64,000 nt of DNA from Arthrobacter woluwensis (GCF_030816155.1 NZ_JAUSXR010000001.1:2852001-2916000); one strand, 5' to 3'. Shown: positions 10,540-20,006, counted from the first letter of the stretch. The notes: a model not told the origin generated them from the letters alone. A program made the numbers and translations.

Positions 10540-11891
10540 ACACCCTCCGGACCTCACTCCGCCTGGCCGGGCTTTTCCGGCGCCGGCAGGACGGCGACCG
10601 CGCCGCGACCCTGCTGCCGCTCCTCTCCTTCGCCCTCGTCACGGCGCTTCTCCTGCTGGTGACGGGCGGCGCACAGGCCTTCTTCCGCTGGGACGACGAG
10701 CTCGCCATCACCTACCAGATCCTCGCCGTGATCGCCTTGGTCCTGCTGCTCGTGCCGCTCGGCACAGTGGGCGCCTCGGCCGCGAAACTCGCCGCACGAC
10801 GCCGGGACGACCGCCTCTCCTCGCTCCGCCTCCTGGGCGCCTCGACGGGGACGGTCACCCTCCTGACCGTGCTGGAGGCCGCCACGACCGCCCTGCTCGG
10901 CTCCCTTCTGGGCGTCGTCCTCTACTGCGCCACGGCTCCCTTGCTCGGACTGCTCCACTTCCGGGGCGCCGCACTGGGCGATCAGATCTGGCTGCCCTGG
11001 GCCGTGGTGCCCCTCCTCGCCCTGGGGATCGTGCTGCTCGCCTCGGTGAGCGCCGTCGTCGGGCTCCGGTCCGTGGTGGTGACTCCGCTGGGCGTCCGCA
11101 CCCGACAGCGCGCCGGCACCGCCCACTGGGTCCGCGCGCTGGTGGCGGCCGGGATCGTGGTCGTCGGCGTGTTCCTCTTGCAGGGGATCGGCGCGCTGGG
11201 CCAGTTCGGCGGCGTCGCCGCGATGATCATCGCGATGGCTGTGGCGTTCGGCGGCGCCCTCCTCGCCCTCAACTTCATCGGCCCCTGGTTCATCCGCGTC
11301 GTGGCCCGCCGGCGGCACCGGAAGGCGCCCACCGTCGCGAAGCTCCTCGCCGCGCGGATGATCCTCGAGGACCCGAAGGCCGCATGGCGGCAGGTCAGCG
11401 GCGTGGCGATGACCAGCTTCGTCGGAGTGTTCGGAGCGGTCGGTCTCGCGATGGCCGCCATCACGGAGGACCACCCCATGGATGACGCCTCGCGCTGGCT
11501 CATGCGGGACATCTCCACCGGGGTGCTCGTGACGGTCGCGGCGTCGTTCGTGATGGTCGCGTGCTCCGTCGGGATCAACCAGGCCGCCTCGACCCTGGAC
11601 CGCGCCGCCGTGCACGTCTCGCTGGACCGGCTCGGCATGCCCCGCGCCGTGATGGTCGAGGCGAGCCGCCGTTCCGTCATGTCGGCCTTGTGGGTGGTGG
11701 CGGGCGGCTCCGCGGCGTGCGCCGCAGGTCTGCTGTTCCCGCTGGTGGGCTTCGCCGTCTTCGTTCAGCCGCTGGCCGTGATCACGACGGCGGCCGTGTT
11801 CGTGGCGGGCTTCCTGGTGGTCCGCGGCGCGGCGGCGCTGGCCGCCCAGCTGGTGCCGGGGATCCTGGCCCGGCCGGAGCGCGTGCTCTAG
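10536..11891 (+). CDS. FtsX-like ABC permease
   Basis: 451 residues, membrane-bound. Several hydrophobic segments are visible: residues 25-45 (LLPLLSFALVTALLLLV), 60-80 (ILAVIALVLLLVPLG), then pairs around 105-135, 155-180 and 205-245, and four in the C-terminal third. Cytoplasmic loops have the FtsX-like AARRRDDRLSSLRLLGAS motif (KRRREFALLRALGAT-like), repeated more weakly as HVSLDRLGMPRAVMVEASRR. No large extracellular domain is present, so it resembles BceB/VraG-like or MacB-relic permeases more than LolC. It is coupled to the preceding ATPase gene and ends before a bidirectional terminator. Confidence 0.8.
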   Translation: MNTLRTSLRLAGLFRRRQDGDRAATLLPLLSFALVTALLLLVTGGAQAFFRWDDELAITYQILAVIALVLLLVPLGTVGASAAKLAARRRDDRLSSLRLLGASTGTVTLLTVLEAATTALLGSLLGVVLYCATAPLLGLLHFRGAALGDQIWLPWAVVPLLALGIVLLASVSAVVGLRSVVVTPLGVRTRQRAGTAHWVRALVAAGIVVVGVFLLQGIGALGQFGGVAAMIIAMAVAFGGALLALNFIGPWFIRVVARRRHRKAPTVAKLLAARMILEDPKAAWRQVSGVAMTSFVGVFGAVGLAMAAITEDHPMDDASRWLMRDISTGVLVTVAASFVMVACSVGINQAASTLDRAAVHVSLDRLGMPRAVMVEASRRSVMSALWVVAGGSAACAAGLLFPLVGFAVFVQPLAVITTAAVFVAGFLVVRGAAALAAQLVPGILARPERVL

Positions 11892-11908
11892 AACGCACTT
11901 CTGAGGAC

Positions 11909-11948
11909 GAAGGGGTGGACGCCGGCGGTTTCCGGCGTCCACCCCTTC
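11909..11948. terminator. Bidirectional terminator between convergent genes
   Basis: Perfect 17-bp stem (11909-11925 with 11932-11948), six-base loop. It serves the FtsX permease gene on the plus strand and the oxidase gene on the minus strand. Confidence 0.8.
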
Positions 11949-11980
11949 GTTCCCGGCTCCGTTCCCGGCGCGGCGATGGC

Positions 11981-13159
11981 TCAGTGGTGGAGCTGGAATG
12001 TGGGCACGAAATCGGGGTCCGTGATCGCCGGCCTCCGCAGCGAGAACGCTTCGATGGGGTGCGACGTGGAGCCGTCGGTCAGCAGCTCCGCGAGGATGCG
12101 CCCCATGAGAGACGCGAACTTCCCCGCGTGCCCCGCCCCGTTGAACACGGCCACATGTGGCGCGCCCGGAATGGTGTCCAGCACGAAGTCGCGGTCCGCC
12201 GGCATGTCATATACGCACGTCTTGTTCGCATACACAGGCCCGACGGCGCCCGGCAGGTGCCGCCGCAGGAACCCTTCCAGCAGCGCGGCTTCCTCGGCGT
12301 CGCCTTCGTAGACGCGCTCGTCGCTGCTGATGAAGCGGCCGCGCATGTCCCGCGCGATCTTGACCGCCGGCTCACCGTAGACCGGGAACCCGTAGTGGTC
12401 CTGCTCGCCGTGGAAGATCCAGATGGGGAACCGGTCCGGGGTGAACTCGGACAGACGGGCCGACGTGAAATAGCTGACCTGTTCCTGCGACAGCGTGAGG
12501 CGGTAGTTCAGCCCGAGGTCCGGCATCAGCTCGCCGAGCCACGAGGACACGGCCACCACGAGCCGGTCCGCATGAAAGTCGCCCCGCGTCGTCCGGACCG
12601 TCACGCTGTCAGGCCTCACCTCGACCCCGGTGGCCCGGGTGTGCGGGAGGAAGGTCACCCCGTGGGCGAGGGCCAGGGAGGTGTGGGCGGCGACGCTGGC
12701 CCGGATGTCGATCAGCCCGCCGGCCTCCTGGTACATGCCGGTGACATCATCCTCGATCCGCCACTGGGGCCAGCGGCGGCGGATCTCGTCCGCGTCGAGG
12801 TCCTCATAGGGGATGCCCTGCGCCGCGAGCGCGCTGCGGTAGCCGTCCAGGGAAGCACGCGCCGCGGGTGCTGAAGAGGCGAGGTCCAGCCCGCCCGTCC
12901 GGAGGTAGAGCGGCAGTCCGGACTGTTCCTCCACGTGCGCCCAGGCGTCGAACATGGCGGGCGTCAGGGCCGTGTACGCGGTGCTGTGATACGCGTGCCG
13001 GATGATGCGGGAGACGTCACCCGAGGAGTTCCGCGTGTTGACCAGCTCGTCCTGCTCCAGGACGAGCACACGGGTGCCCGGGGTCTGAGAGAGCCAGTAG
13101 GCGGCCGCGGAGCCGATGGCCCCCGCGCCGATGACGATGTGCGTGTACCCGCCCGGCAT
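11981..13159 (-). CDS. FAD-dependent amine oxidase, monomeric sarcosine oxidase / SolA type
   Basis: 392 residues. The N-terminal IVIGAGAIGSAAAYWLS is the FAD Rossmann motif, followed by VLVLEQDE. KTCVYDMPADRDFVLD near residue 305 holds the cysteine that carries FAD covalently in monomeric sarcosine oxidase, and GAGHAGKFASLMG is the family's C-terminal motif. Such enzymes oxidise N-methyl amino acids to an amino acid, formaldehyde and H2O2; the exact substrate (sarcosine, N-methyltryptophan or pipecolate) is open. ATG 13159 has GGGAGA upstream; the frame stays open 54 codons further without homology. It lies downstream of the LacI gene but is probably a separate unit. Confidence 0.85.
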   Translation of the reverse strand: MPGGYTHIVIGAGAIGSAAAYWLSQTPGTRVLVLEQDELVNTRNSSGDVSRIIRHAYHSTAYTALTPAMFDAWAHVEEQSGLPLYLRTGGLDLASSAPAARASLDGYRSALAAQGIPYEDLDADEIRRRWPQWRIEDDVTGMYQEAGGLIDIRASVAAHTSLALAHGVTFLPHTRATGVEVRPDSVTVRTTRGDFHADRLVVAVSSWLGELMPDLGLNYRLTLSQEQVSYFTSARLSEFTPDRFPIWIFHGEQDHYGFPVYGEPAVKIARDMRGRFISSDERVYEGDAEEAALLEGFLRRHLPGAVGPVYANKTCVYDMPADRDFVLDTIPGAPHVAVFNGAGHAGKFASLMGRILAELLTDGSTSHPIEAFSLRRPAITDPDFVPTFQLHH

Positions 13160-13295
13160 GGCGTTCTCCCGTCGTTGAGCGATCCTTCCGAGAGTGGCAC
13201 ACGGGCTGTGACGCACGGTAGTCCGTGACGCCGCTTTGCGGGCGGCGGAAGTGCGGGGCGACGGGGGTGGTGGAGATGCGCGGCGGCAGGTGCGC

Positions 13296-14333
13296 TCAGG
13301 AACCCTCGGCCCGGCAGCCACAGGACCGCCGCAGGATCAGCTCGCACTCGAACACCTGGTTCCGGGAGGGCTCGTCGCGCTCGGCCCCGATGATCGCCCG
13401 GACGCCGGCCTCGGCCATCTCCTTGACGGGCTGCCGCACGGTGCTCAGCGGCGGCCAGCAGTATTCCGCCTCGGCCGAGCCGTCGAACGCCATGACCGCC
13501 ACGTCGTCGGGCACGCTGAGGCCGGCCTCCTGGACCGCACGGAGGAAGCCGATGGCCTGCTGGTCCGAGCTGATGAAAACAGCAGTCGGCCGGGGCGTGA
13601 CGGCGAGGAACTGCTTCCCGGCCTCGTAGCCGCCCTGCCGGTCGAAGGTGCAGCGGAAGATCCGGCCTTCCGATTCACCCAGGCCTTGCAGGGCCGCACG
13701 CCAGCCACCTTCGCGGCGGTCCGGCGCATTCCCGGTGGTGAGGCCCATGACCAGGGCGATGTCCCGGTGGCCGTGCGAGGCCAGGTGCTCCACCGCGCGT
13801 CGTGTGCTCTCGGAGAATTCGGGGCCGATCGCGTCCACGGACGGGGACTCCTCGGAGAAATTGAGCAGCACCGTCCGCACGCCGCGCTCCCGGAGCTCCT
13901 GGATGTCCGGCTGCACCAGGACCGAGCAGAGGAACACGCCATCCACCTGCCGGTCGATGAAGTTCCTGAGATGCCGCCGCTCGACGGACAGCGAGTCCCG
14001 GGAGTCGGCCAGGAGCATGGCGAACCCCTGTTCCTCCGCGGCCTGCTCGACGGCCTCGGCCAGGCTCGCGAAGAACGGGTTGCTGATCTTCGGGACCACC
14101 ATGCCCAGAATCTGCGACGACCCCTTCTTGAGGGCCCGCGCCGCCGCATTGGGCCGGTAGCCGAGCGCCGCGATCGCCTGCCGGACCTTCTCCTCGGTGG
14201 CCGGGGCCACGTTCTTGGGGCCCCCGTTGACCACATAGCTCACGACGGCGGTGCTGACGCCCGCCAGGCGGGCGACGTCCTTCCGCGTGATCACGGGTCG
14301 GGGTGAAGCGGAGAGGTCCGGCATAGCCACCAT
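13296..14333 (-). CDS. LacI-family transcriptional regulator
   Basis: 345 residues. The N-terminal HTH (TRKDVARLAGVSTAVVSYVVNG) is followed by the hinge YRPNAAARALKKG and a periplasmic-binding-protein-like sensor domain ending in a short Cys-containing tail. It begins one base after the stop of the Gfo/Idh gene (TAG, then C, then ATG), so the two are co-transcribed and coupled; a second ATG at 14324 is an alternative start. It most likely controls the divergent sugar transporter genes and its own operon in response to a sugar. The ligand cannot be read from the sequence. Confidence 0.9.
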   Translation of the reverse strand: MVAMPDLSASPRPVITRKDVARLAGVSTAVVSYVVNGGPKNVAPATEEKVRQAIAALGYRPNAAARALKKGSSQILGMVVPKISNPFFASLAEAVEQAAEEQGFAMLLADSRDSLSVERRHLRNFIDRQVDGVFLCSVLVQPDIQELRERGVRTVLLNFSEESPSVDAIGPEFSESTRRAVEHLASHGHRDIALVMGLTTGNAPDRREGGWRAALQGLGESEGRIFRCTFDRQGGYEAGKQFLAVTPRPTAVFISSDQQAIGFLRAVQEAGLSVPDDVAVMAFDGSAEAEYCWPPLSTVRQPVKEMAEAGVRAIIGAERDEPSRNQVFECELILRRSCGCRAEGS

Positions 14334-14334
14334 G

Positions 14335-15579
14335 CTAGCCGCGGGCGGCCTCGGTGCTGCGGGCTGCCGGAAGCTCCGGGGCGTCTCCGAAGTCGTGGAT
14401 GGGGAGCCGTTCCCCGCCCCGCAGCGCCGACTGGTGGGCCACGATGCCCGGCAGCGTGAAGCGGGCGGCCGTCCAGGCGTTCACGGGCGGCAGCGTGCCG
14501 GCGGCCACGGCGGTCACGAAGTCGTCCACCAGGAAGGCGTGGCTCCCCTCGTGCCCGCTCGGCAAGGCGCGGAGCTCCGCGGGGAGCCGGGACGGATCGT
14601 GGACGGGGGCGAGGCCCGAGACGAAGGCGTCGCGGAGGGAGGGGTCGACGTCGGCGAGGGACGGGTCATCAAGCGGGATGCTGGGCAGGGTGCTGATCTG
14701 CTCACTCACATCGGTGAAGCCCTCCTTGTCCTGCCACACGGCCGTCTCGACGAGCTGCTCGAAGCTGCCCTCGGTGCCGAAGTACCGGAACCGGCTCTCG
14801 CGCAGATGAGACGGGTAGCCCACGCGACGGAATTCATTGATGCGGATGCTCCCGCCGCCGTCCATCTCGAACAGGGCCGTGGCGTTGGAGAAGTCATTGT
14901 CGAACATGCTGATCTCTCGGTCGAAGACGCCGTCGCCACGGTCGTCCCGGACGCCGATGCAGCTCACGCTCGTCACATGGCCCCCGATGCCGCCGAGGAC
15001 GCCGCCCAGGGAGTGCGTCGGGTAGAGCATGGGCGGGTAGCTGGCGGTCTTCTGCCACTCCTCCCCGCCGCTGTACTGGTAGGCGGCGTAGAAACCGAGG
15101 TCCATGTCGTGAACGTAGTCGCCTTCGGCATAGAAGATCCGGCCGAACGCGCCTTCGGCCTTGCGGTCGCGCGCGTAGATCGTGGCGGGGTTGTAGTAGC
15201 TGGTCTCGCCCATCATGTAGGTCAGCCCGGTCTCGTGGACGGCCTCGATGATCGCGGCGATCTCCTCTTCGCTGATCGCCATCGGCACAGCGGAGTAGAC
15301 GTGTTTGCCCGCCTTGAGGGCCTGGACCACCAGCGGCCCGTGGGTCCAGCGCTGCGTGAAGATCGCGACGGCGTCGACGTCGGAGGCCAGCATGTCCTCG
15401 AAGCTGGGGAAGGTGCCGGCCAGGTTCTGCCGGGCTGCCAGCGTCTCCGCCCGCTCGGCGAGCACATCGGTGACATAGACGTCCCGGACAAGGGGGTGCG
15501 CCTTGAAGAGTTTGGCGAACTGGCCGGAGAACTGGCCGGCGCCGACGATTCCGAGGGAGAACGGTGAGATCTGAGTCAT
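14335..15579 (-). CDS. Gfo/Idh/MocA-family oxidoreductase
   Basis: 414 residues, a NAD(P)-dependent sugar or cyclitol dehydrogenase-type enzyme. The nucleotide motif is LGIVGAGQFSGQFAKLF at the very start, followed by the family segment AGKHVYSAVPMAISEEEI (EKP equivalent altered to AVP around residue 100). The C-terminal half is the beta-sheet substrate domain. MTQISPF (15579) is chosen over a start 12 codons upstream because the Rossmann motif follows at the usual distance. It is divergent from the sugar ABC transporter and coupled to the LacI gene, so its substrate is probably the transported sugar or a derivative. The loss of the usual lysine of the EKP motif is worth noting. Confidence 0.8.
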   Translation of the reverse strand: MTQISPFSLGIVGAGQFSGQFAKLFKAHPLVRDVYVTDVLAERAETLAARQNLAGTFPSFEDMLASDVDAVAIFTQRWTHGPLVVQALKAGKHVYSAVPMAISEEEIAAIIEAVHETGLTYMMGETSYYNPATIYARDRKAEGAFGRIFYAEGDYVHDMDLGFYAAYQYSGGEEWQKTASYPPMLYPTHSLGGVLGGIGGHVTSVSCIGVRDDRGDGVFDREISMFDNDFSNATALFEMDGGGSIRINEFRRVGYPSHLRESRFRYFGTEGSFEQLVETAVWQDKEGFTDVSEQISTLPSIPLDDPSLADVDPSLRDAFVSGLAPVHDPSRLPAELRALPSGHEGSHAFLVDDFVTAVAAGTLPPVNAWTAARFTLPGIVAHQSALRGGERLPIHDFGDAPELPAARSTEAARG

Positions 15580-15604
15580 GCGGAAGAGTCTCCCAGCACG
15601 ATCT

Positions 15605-15612
15605 ACTCGAGT
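15605..15612. promoter_or_regulatory. Candidate LacI operator core
   Basis: ACTCGAGT is a perfect palindrome with central CG, 26 bases upstream of the Gfo/Idh start and inside the divergent region shared with the sugar transporter. LacI-family operators have this kind of CG-centred symmetry. The call is tentative: the arms do not extend. Confidence 0.3.
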
Positions 15613-15809
15613 CAATAGGTTCGAGATTCTTCCTGAAATGCTTGCGTTACATAGAAGTGACCCGTGTAGATTGTTGGCTCAGGCCTCCCGTTGAACCCCG
15701 CCAATCCGTGCCACGGAGGCCGTTGTGCCGACGCGACACCCAGATCGATTCTGAATCTTTATGTTTGCGAAGGTTTCTTCTTGTTCACTTTTGTTCCATT
15801 GACTGCTAG

Positions 15810-15825
15810 TGTGGCGCACATCACA
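15810..15825. promoter_or_regulatory. Candidate Crp/GlxR site before the sugar transporter operon
   Basis: TGTGG-CGCACA-TCACA differs at one position from TGTGA-N6-TCACA. It lies 27 bases before the start of the binding-protein gene. A Crp homologue is encoded at 22591. Confidence 0.5.
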
Positions 15826-15851
15826 GGCAATGGGTTCTTGAAGGAGAAAAA

Positions 15852-17162
15852 ATGCCACAGCCTCAGATGCCGGCCGGCAGCGTAGTCGCCCCGCGTCGCA
15901 CCGTTCTCAAATCCTTCGCTCTCGGCGCGGCCGGCCTCGCCGGCGTTCCGCTGCTCGCGGCGTGCACCGGCGGCTCCGGCCCCTCCGGTGGCGGCTCCGC
16001 GGCCACCACGTTCACCCTGGGTTCGAGTCTTTCCGACGAGGTGCCGAAGAAGGCCCTTGCCGACACGCTCGCCGCCTTCCAGAAGAAGGCCGGCAAGTCC
16101 GCCACCATCAACACCGTTCCCCACAACGATTTCCAGAACAAGATCAACTCGTACCTGCAAGGGTCCCCGGACGACGCCTTCACCTGGTTCGCCGGCTACC
16201 GCATGCAGTACTACGCGGGCAAGGGACTTCTGGCGCCCATCGACGACGTCTGGTCCAAGATCGGGGGCAACTACTCGGACGCCCTCAAGAAGGCCTCCAC
16301 CGGCCCCGACGGCAAGATGTACTTCATCCCGAACTACAACTATCCCTGGGGCTTCTTCTACCGGAAGAGCGTCTGGGCGGCCAAGGGCTACGAAGTCCCC
16401 ACCACGTTCGACCAGCTCAAGACCCTGTGCGCCAAGATGAAGAGCGACGGCATCATCCCGATCGGCTTCGCCGACAAGGACGGCTGGCCGGCGATGGGCA
16501 CCTTCGACTACCTGAACCTGCGGCTCAACGGCTACCAGTTCCATGTGGATCTCTGCGCCCACAAGGAATCGTGGGACCAGAAGAAGGTCAGCGACGTCTT
16601 CGACACCTGGAAGGCCCTTCTGCCCTACCAGGATCCGGGCGCACTCGGCCAGACCTGGCAGGACGCCGCCAAGGCTCTCGCAGGCCAGAAGACCGGTATG
16701 TACCTGCTCGGTTCCTTCGTGACGCAGCAGTTCACCGATCCAGCCGTGCTCAAGGACATCGACTTCTTCCCGTTCCCCGAAGTGGCGGTCGAAGGCCAGG
16801 AGGCAGTGGAGGCTCCGATCGACGGGTTCCTGCTGTCCAAGAAGGGCGGCGACAACCAGGCGGCCAAGGACTTCCTGGAATTCATGGGCGCCCCGGAGGG
16901 CCAGGACGCCTACTACAAGGGCGACCCCTCCAACATTCAGACCGCGAAGGGCTCCGATCAGAGCAGCTTCACCGCCCTGAACAAGAAGTGCGCGGACGTC
17001 ATCGGCCAGGCGAAGTCCATCACGCAGTTCTTCGACCGCGACGCCCTCCCGGCGATGGCCAACAACGTCATGATCCCGGCGCTCCAGGCCTTCCTCAAGG
17101 ACGGCACCGTCGACGTCAAGAATCTCGAGTCCCAGGCCAAGGCCCTTTACTCGGCCCAGTAG
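15852..17162 (+). CDS. Sugar ABC transporter substrate-binding lipoprotein
   Basis: 436 residues. The signal peptide ends in the lipobox LLAAC with the lipidated cysteine at residue 38; PRRTVLKSFALG ahead of the hydrophobic core resembles a Tat signal, so export folded is possible. The rest is an SBP family 1 domain (FTLGSSLSDEVPKK, WFAGYRMQYYAGKG, YNYPWGFFYRKSVW), typical of oligosaccharide or polyol uptake. A strong GAAGGAG precedes the ATG. It is first of three transporter genes with no ATPase gene, so it would share an MsmK/MsiK-like ATPase encoded elsewhere, as is usual in actinobacteria. Confidence 0.9.
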   Translation: MPQPQMPAGSVVAPRRTVLKSFALGAAGLAGVPLLAACTGGSGPSGGGSAATTFTLGSSLSDEVPKKALADTLAAFQKKAGKSATINTVPHNDFQNKINSYLQGSPDDAFTWFAGYRMQYYAGKGLLAPIDDVWSKIGGNYSDALKKASTGPDGKMYFIPNYNYPWGFFYRKSVWAAKGYEVPTTFDQLKTLCAKMKSDGIIPIGFADKDGWPAMGTFDYLNLRLNGYQFHVDLCAHKESWDQKKVSDVFDTWKALLPYQDPGALGQTWQDAAKALAGQKTGMYLLGSFVTQQFTDPAVLKDIDFFPFPEVAVEGQEAVEAPIDGFLLSKKGGDNQAAKDFLEFMGAPEGQDAYYKGDPSNIQTAKGSDQSSFTALNKKCADVIGQAKSITQFFDRDALPAMANNVMIPALQAFLKDGTVDVKNLESQAKALYSAQ

Positions 17163-17174
17163 CCCGGACCCACC

Positions 17175-17212
17175 CGGTGGCCGGGGCGCTCTCCAGGACG
17201 CCCCGGTCACCG
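17175..17212 (+). terminator. Intra-operon hairpin after the binding-protein gene
   Basis: 14-bp stem with one mismatch (17175-17188 with 17199-17212) between the binding-protein stop and the permease gene. Such hairpins usually protect or partly terminate the message so that more binding protein than permease is made. Confidence 0.55.
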
Positions 17213-17228
17213 CTGCAAGGAGACCCCC

Positions 17229-18197
17229 ATGACCACCTCTTCCACCGCCTCCCGGACGGGCGGCGGCCCCGCACCCCGGAAGGGCCCGGGCCGGAAGCGC
17301 CCGGGCCGCGTCCGCCGGCTCAGCAGACGCGATGTGCTCGTCCTGAGCGCCATGGTCGCCATCCCGACCCTCATCCAACTGGTCTTCGTCTGGCTGCCGA
17401 CCCTCTTCTCCATCGGGCTCAGCTTCATCAAATGGAACGGCCTGGACTTCGCGGACATGAAACCCGCGGGCGTGGACAATTACCGCTTCATCCTGCAGGA
17501 CTATCCGCCCTTCTGGCCCGCCATCCAGCACAACGTCCTCTGGCTCGTGTTCCTGGCCGTCATCGCCACCCCGATCGGCCTGCTCCTCGCGGTCCTGCTG
17601 GACCAGAACATCCGCGGGACCCGGATTTACCAGAGCATCTTCTTCGGGCCTGTCATGCTCTCGCTCGCGCTGGTCGGCATCATCTGGCAGCTCTTCTACC
17701 AGCGGGACAACGGCCTGCTGAACTTCCTCCTCGGCACCGCGGGGACCCCGCAGGCGGTCGACTGGTTCGGGGACTCCTCGGTCAACATCTGGGCCGCGCT
17801 GATCGCCGCCACCTGGCGCCACGCCGGCTACGTCATGCTGCTCTATTTAGCCGGTCTCAAGGGCGTGGACCCCACGCTCCGTGAGGCGGCCGCCATCGAC
17901 GGCGCGAACAGCTTCCAGACCTTCTTCCGCGTGGTGTTCCCGGCGATGAAGCCCGTGAACATCGTGATCGTGGTCATCACCATCATCGAATCCCTCCGCG
18001 CGTTCGACGTCGTCTACGTGATCAACCGCGGCACGAACGGCCTGGAGCTCCTCTCTGCGCTGGTCATCCAGAACCTGGTCGGCGAAGGACAGGTCCTCGG
18101 GGTCGGGTCGGCACTGGCCACTGTCCTCCTGGTGGTCTCCCTCGTCCCGATCGTCTTCTATCTCACCCGCACCTTCGGAAAGGACAGCAGATCGTGA
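17229..18197 (+). CDS. Sugar ABC transporter permease, MalF/UgpA type
   Basis: 322 residues, six membrane segments expected. A basic Pro/Gly-rich N-terminal tail of about 35 residues precedes the first segment (VLVLSAMVAIPTLIQLVFVWLP). The ATPase-contact EAA loop is clear: LREAAAIDGANSFQTFFRVVFPAMKP. AAGGAG lies before the ATG. The stop overlaps the next permease's GTG. It forms the inner-membrane channel with that protein; substrate is unknown. Confidence 0.9.
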   Translation: MTTSSTASRTGGGPAPRKGPGRKRPGRVRRLSRRDVLVLSAMVAIPTLIQLVFVWLPTLFSIGLSFIKWNGLDFADMKPAGVDNYRFILQDYPPFWPAIQHNVLWLVFLAVIATPIGLLLAVLLDQNIRGTRIYQSIFFGPVMLSLALVGIIWQLFYQRDNGLLNFLLGTAGTPQAVDWFGDSSVNIWAALIAATWRHAGYVMLLYLAGLKGVDPTLREAAAIDGANSFQTFFRVVFPAMKPVNIVIVVITIIESLRAFDVVYVINRGTNGLELLSALVIQNLVGEGQVLGVGSALATVLLVVSLVPIVFYLTRTFGKDSRS

Positions 18198-19132
18198 GCA
18201 GCACCACCGCACCCCGCACCCGCAGCGCCGGGCGACAGGCCGGCGTCGCCGTCGCGCACGACGCCGTGCAGCGGGGCTCCAAGCGCAAGCGCCACTATGG
18301 GACGCACCTCTTCCTCGTGGTGATGGCCGTGATGTGGCTGGTGCCGCTCGGCTGGGCGCTGTACACCGCCCTCCGGCCGAGCTGGGCGACCAATCAGTAC
18401 GGGTACTTCAGCGTCCAGGGCCCTTTCAACTTCGACAACTTCGTGCAGGCGTGGACCCAGGGCGGGTTCTCCAAGTACTTCTGGAACTCGGTGATCATCA
18501 CGGTGCCGGCCGTGCTCCTGACGCTGTTCCTCGCCTCGCTCATGGCGTTCGCCGTCAGTCGTGTGAACTGGAAGTTCAACATCACCCTGCTGATCATGTT
18601 CACCGCCGGCAACTTGCTGCCGCCCCAGGTGCTCGCCGCACCGCTGTTCCTGATGATGAAGCACTTCCAGGTGCCGTACGCCGTCAGCGACTCCGGCAAC
18701 ATGCTCAACACCTACTTCTCCGTGATCGCCGTGAACACGGCCTTCCAGATCGGCTTCTGCACCTTCGTCCTGTCGAACTACATGAAGGCGCTCTCCCCCG
18801 ACCTCACGGAGGCGGCGCTCGTGGACGGGGCCGGACTGTGGCGGCAGTACTGGGAGATCATCATGCCGCTCTGCCGTCCGGCCTTCGCCGCGCTCGGCAC
18901 CCTGGAAGTCATCTTCATCTACAACGACTTCTTCTGGCCGCTGCTCTTCATCCAGAACGGCGACCGGCTTCCGGTCACGACGGCGATCAACAACCTCCAA
19001 GGCCAGTTCTTCAACGACTACAACCTCCTGGCGGCCGGTGCGGTGATCACGGTGATCCCCACCCTGGTCATCTACCTCCTGCTGCAACGGCAGTTCGTCG
19101 CGGGCCTCACCCTCGGGTCCAGCAAGGGGTGA
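18194..19132 (+). CDS. Sugar ABC transporter permease, MalG/UgpE type
   Basis: 312 residues from a GTG that overlaps the previous stop (GTGA). Hydrophobic segments start at LFLVVMAVMWLVPLGWALY, and the EAA loop reads LTEAALVDGAGLWRQYWEIIMPLCRP. The C-terminal QFVAGLTLGSSKG is the conserved end of MalG-type permeases. It completes the transporter; the DeoR-type gene follows 64 bases later on the same strand. Confidence 0.9.
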   Translation: MSSTTAPRTRSAGRQAGVAVAHDAVQRGSKRKRHYGTHLFLVVMAVMWLVPLGWALYTALRPSWATNQYGYFSVQGPFNFDNFVQAWTQGGFSKYFWNSVIITVPAVLLTLFLASLMAFAVSRVNWKFNITLLIMFTAGNLLPPQVLAAPLFLMMKHFQVPYAVSDSGNMLNTYFSVIAVNTAFQIGFCTFVLSNYMKALSPDLTEAALVDGAGLWRQYWEIIMPLCRPAFAALGTLEVIFIYNDFFWPLLFIQNGDRLPVTTAINNLQGQFFNDYNLLAAGAVITVIPTLVIYLLLQRQFVAGLTLGSSKG

Positions 19133-19196
19133 GCCGCGCCGTCAGCCCCGCTCCGACACCGCAGCACTAGACTTCATCCAGACACAGGAGACGATC

Positions 19197-20006
19197 ATGA
19201 GGAGCGAGTCGCACATGCTGCAAGCCGCCCGGCATCAGGCCATCCTGGAGATGGTTCAGAAGGAACGCATCGTCAAGGTCTCCGATCTCGCCGACGCCCT
19301 CAAAGTCTCCGCCATGACGGTCCGCCGTGACATCGAAGCCCTCAGCGACACGGGCCTGCTGGAGCGGATCCACGGCGGCGCCAAGATCCTGGGCGACGCC
19401 GGAACCCACGAACCGGGTTTCGAACTGAAGTCCACGCAGTTCACGGCGGAGAAGCAGGCCATCGCGGCCGTCGCCGCGGGCTCCGTCTCCGAGGGCATGG
19501 CGGTCGGGCTCAGCGCCGGGACCACCACCTGGGCGCTCGCCCAGGAACTGGTCAAGGGTCCGGCGATCACGGTGGTCACCAACTCCATCCGCACCGCGGA
19601 GATCTTCTACCGCTCCACCGTGGTCAACCCGAAGACCGAAGTCATCCTCATCGGCGGCCAGCGCACGGCGTCGGACGCCCTCGTGGGGCCGGTCGCCACC
19701 CAGGCCCTGAAGAGCATGAACCTGGATGTCACCTTCCTCGGCGTGCACGGCATGGATCCGCAGGCCGGATTCAGCACGCCGAACGTCCTGGAGGCCGAGA
19801 CGGACCGCGCGTTCCTGGCGTCCAGCCGCAAACTCGTCGTGGTGGCCGACCACTCCAAATGGGGCATCCAGGGCATCAGCAGCATCGCGGCCCTCGAGGA
19901 CGCGGATGAGCTCGTGACCGACCCCGGGCTGGGACAGAAGGCTCAGGCGATCCTCGCCGAAAGCGTCCGCCGTCTCCGCATCGCACCCCTCGCGCCGGCT
20001 TCCTGA
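19197..20006 (+). CDS. DeoR-family transcriptional regulator
   Basis: 269 residues. The N-terminal winged HTH (RHQAILEMVQKERIVKVSDLADALKVSAMTVRRDIEAL) and the family mark LLERIHGGAKI are followed by a DeoRC sensor domain that binds a phosphorylated sugar (GLSAGTTTWALAQEL, VILIGGQR, VVADHSKWG). ATG 19197 follows AGGAGACGATC. Being last in the transporter operon it may act as a second, intracellular sensor for the same sugar, alongside the LacI regulator at 13296. Confidence 0.9.
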   Translation: MRSESHMLQAARHQAILEMVQKERIVKVSDLADALKVSAMTVRRDIEALSDTGLLERIHGGAKILGDAGTHEPGFELKSTQFTAEKQAIAAVAAGSVSEGMAVGLSAGTTTWALAQELVKGPAITVVTNSIRTAEIFYRSTVVNPKTEVILIGGQRTASDALVGPVATQALKSMNLDVTFLGVHGMDPQAGFSTPNVLEAETDRAFLASSRKLVVVADHSKWGIQGISSIAALEDADELVTDPGLGQKAQAILAESVRRLRIAPLAPAS

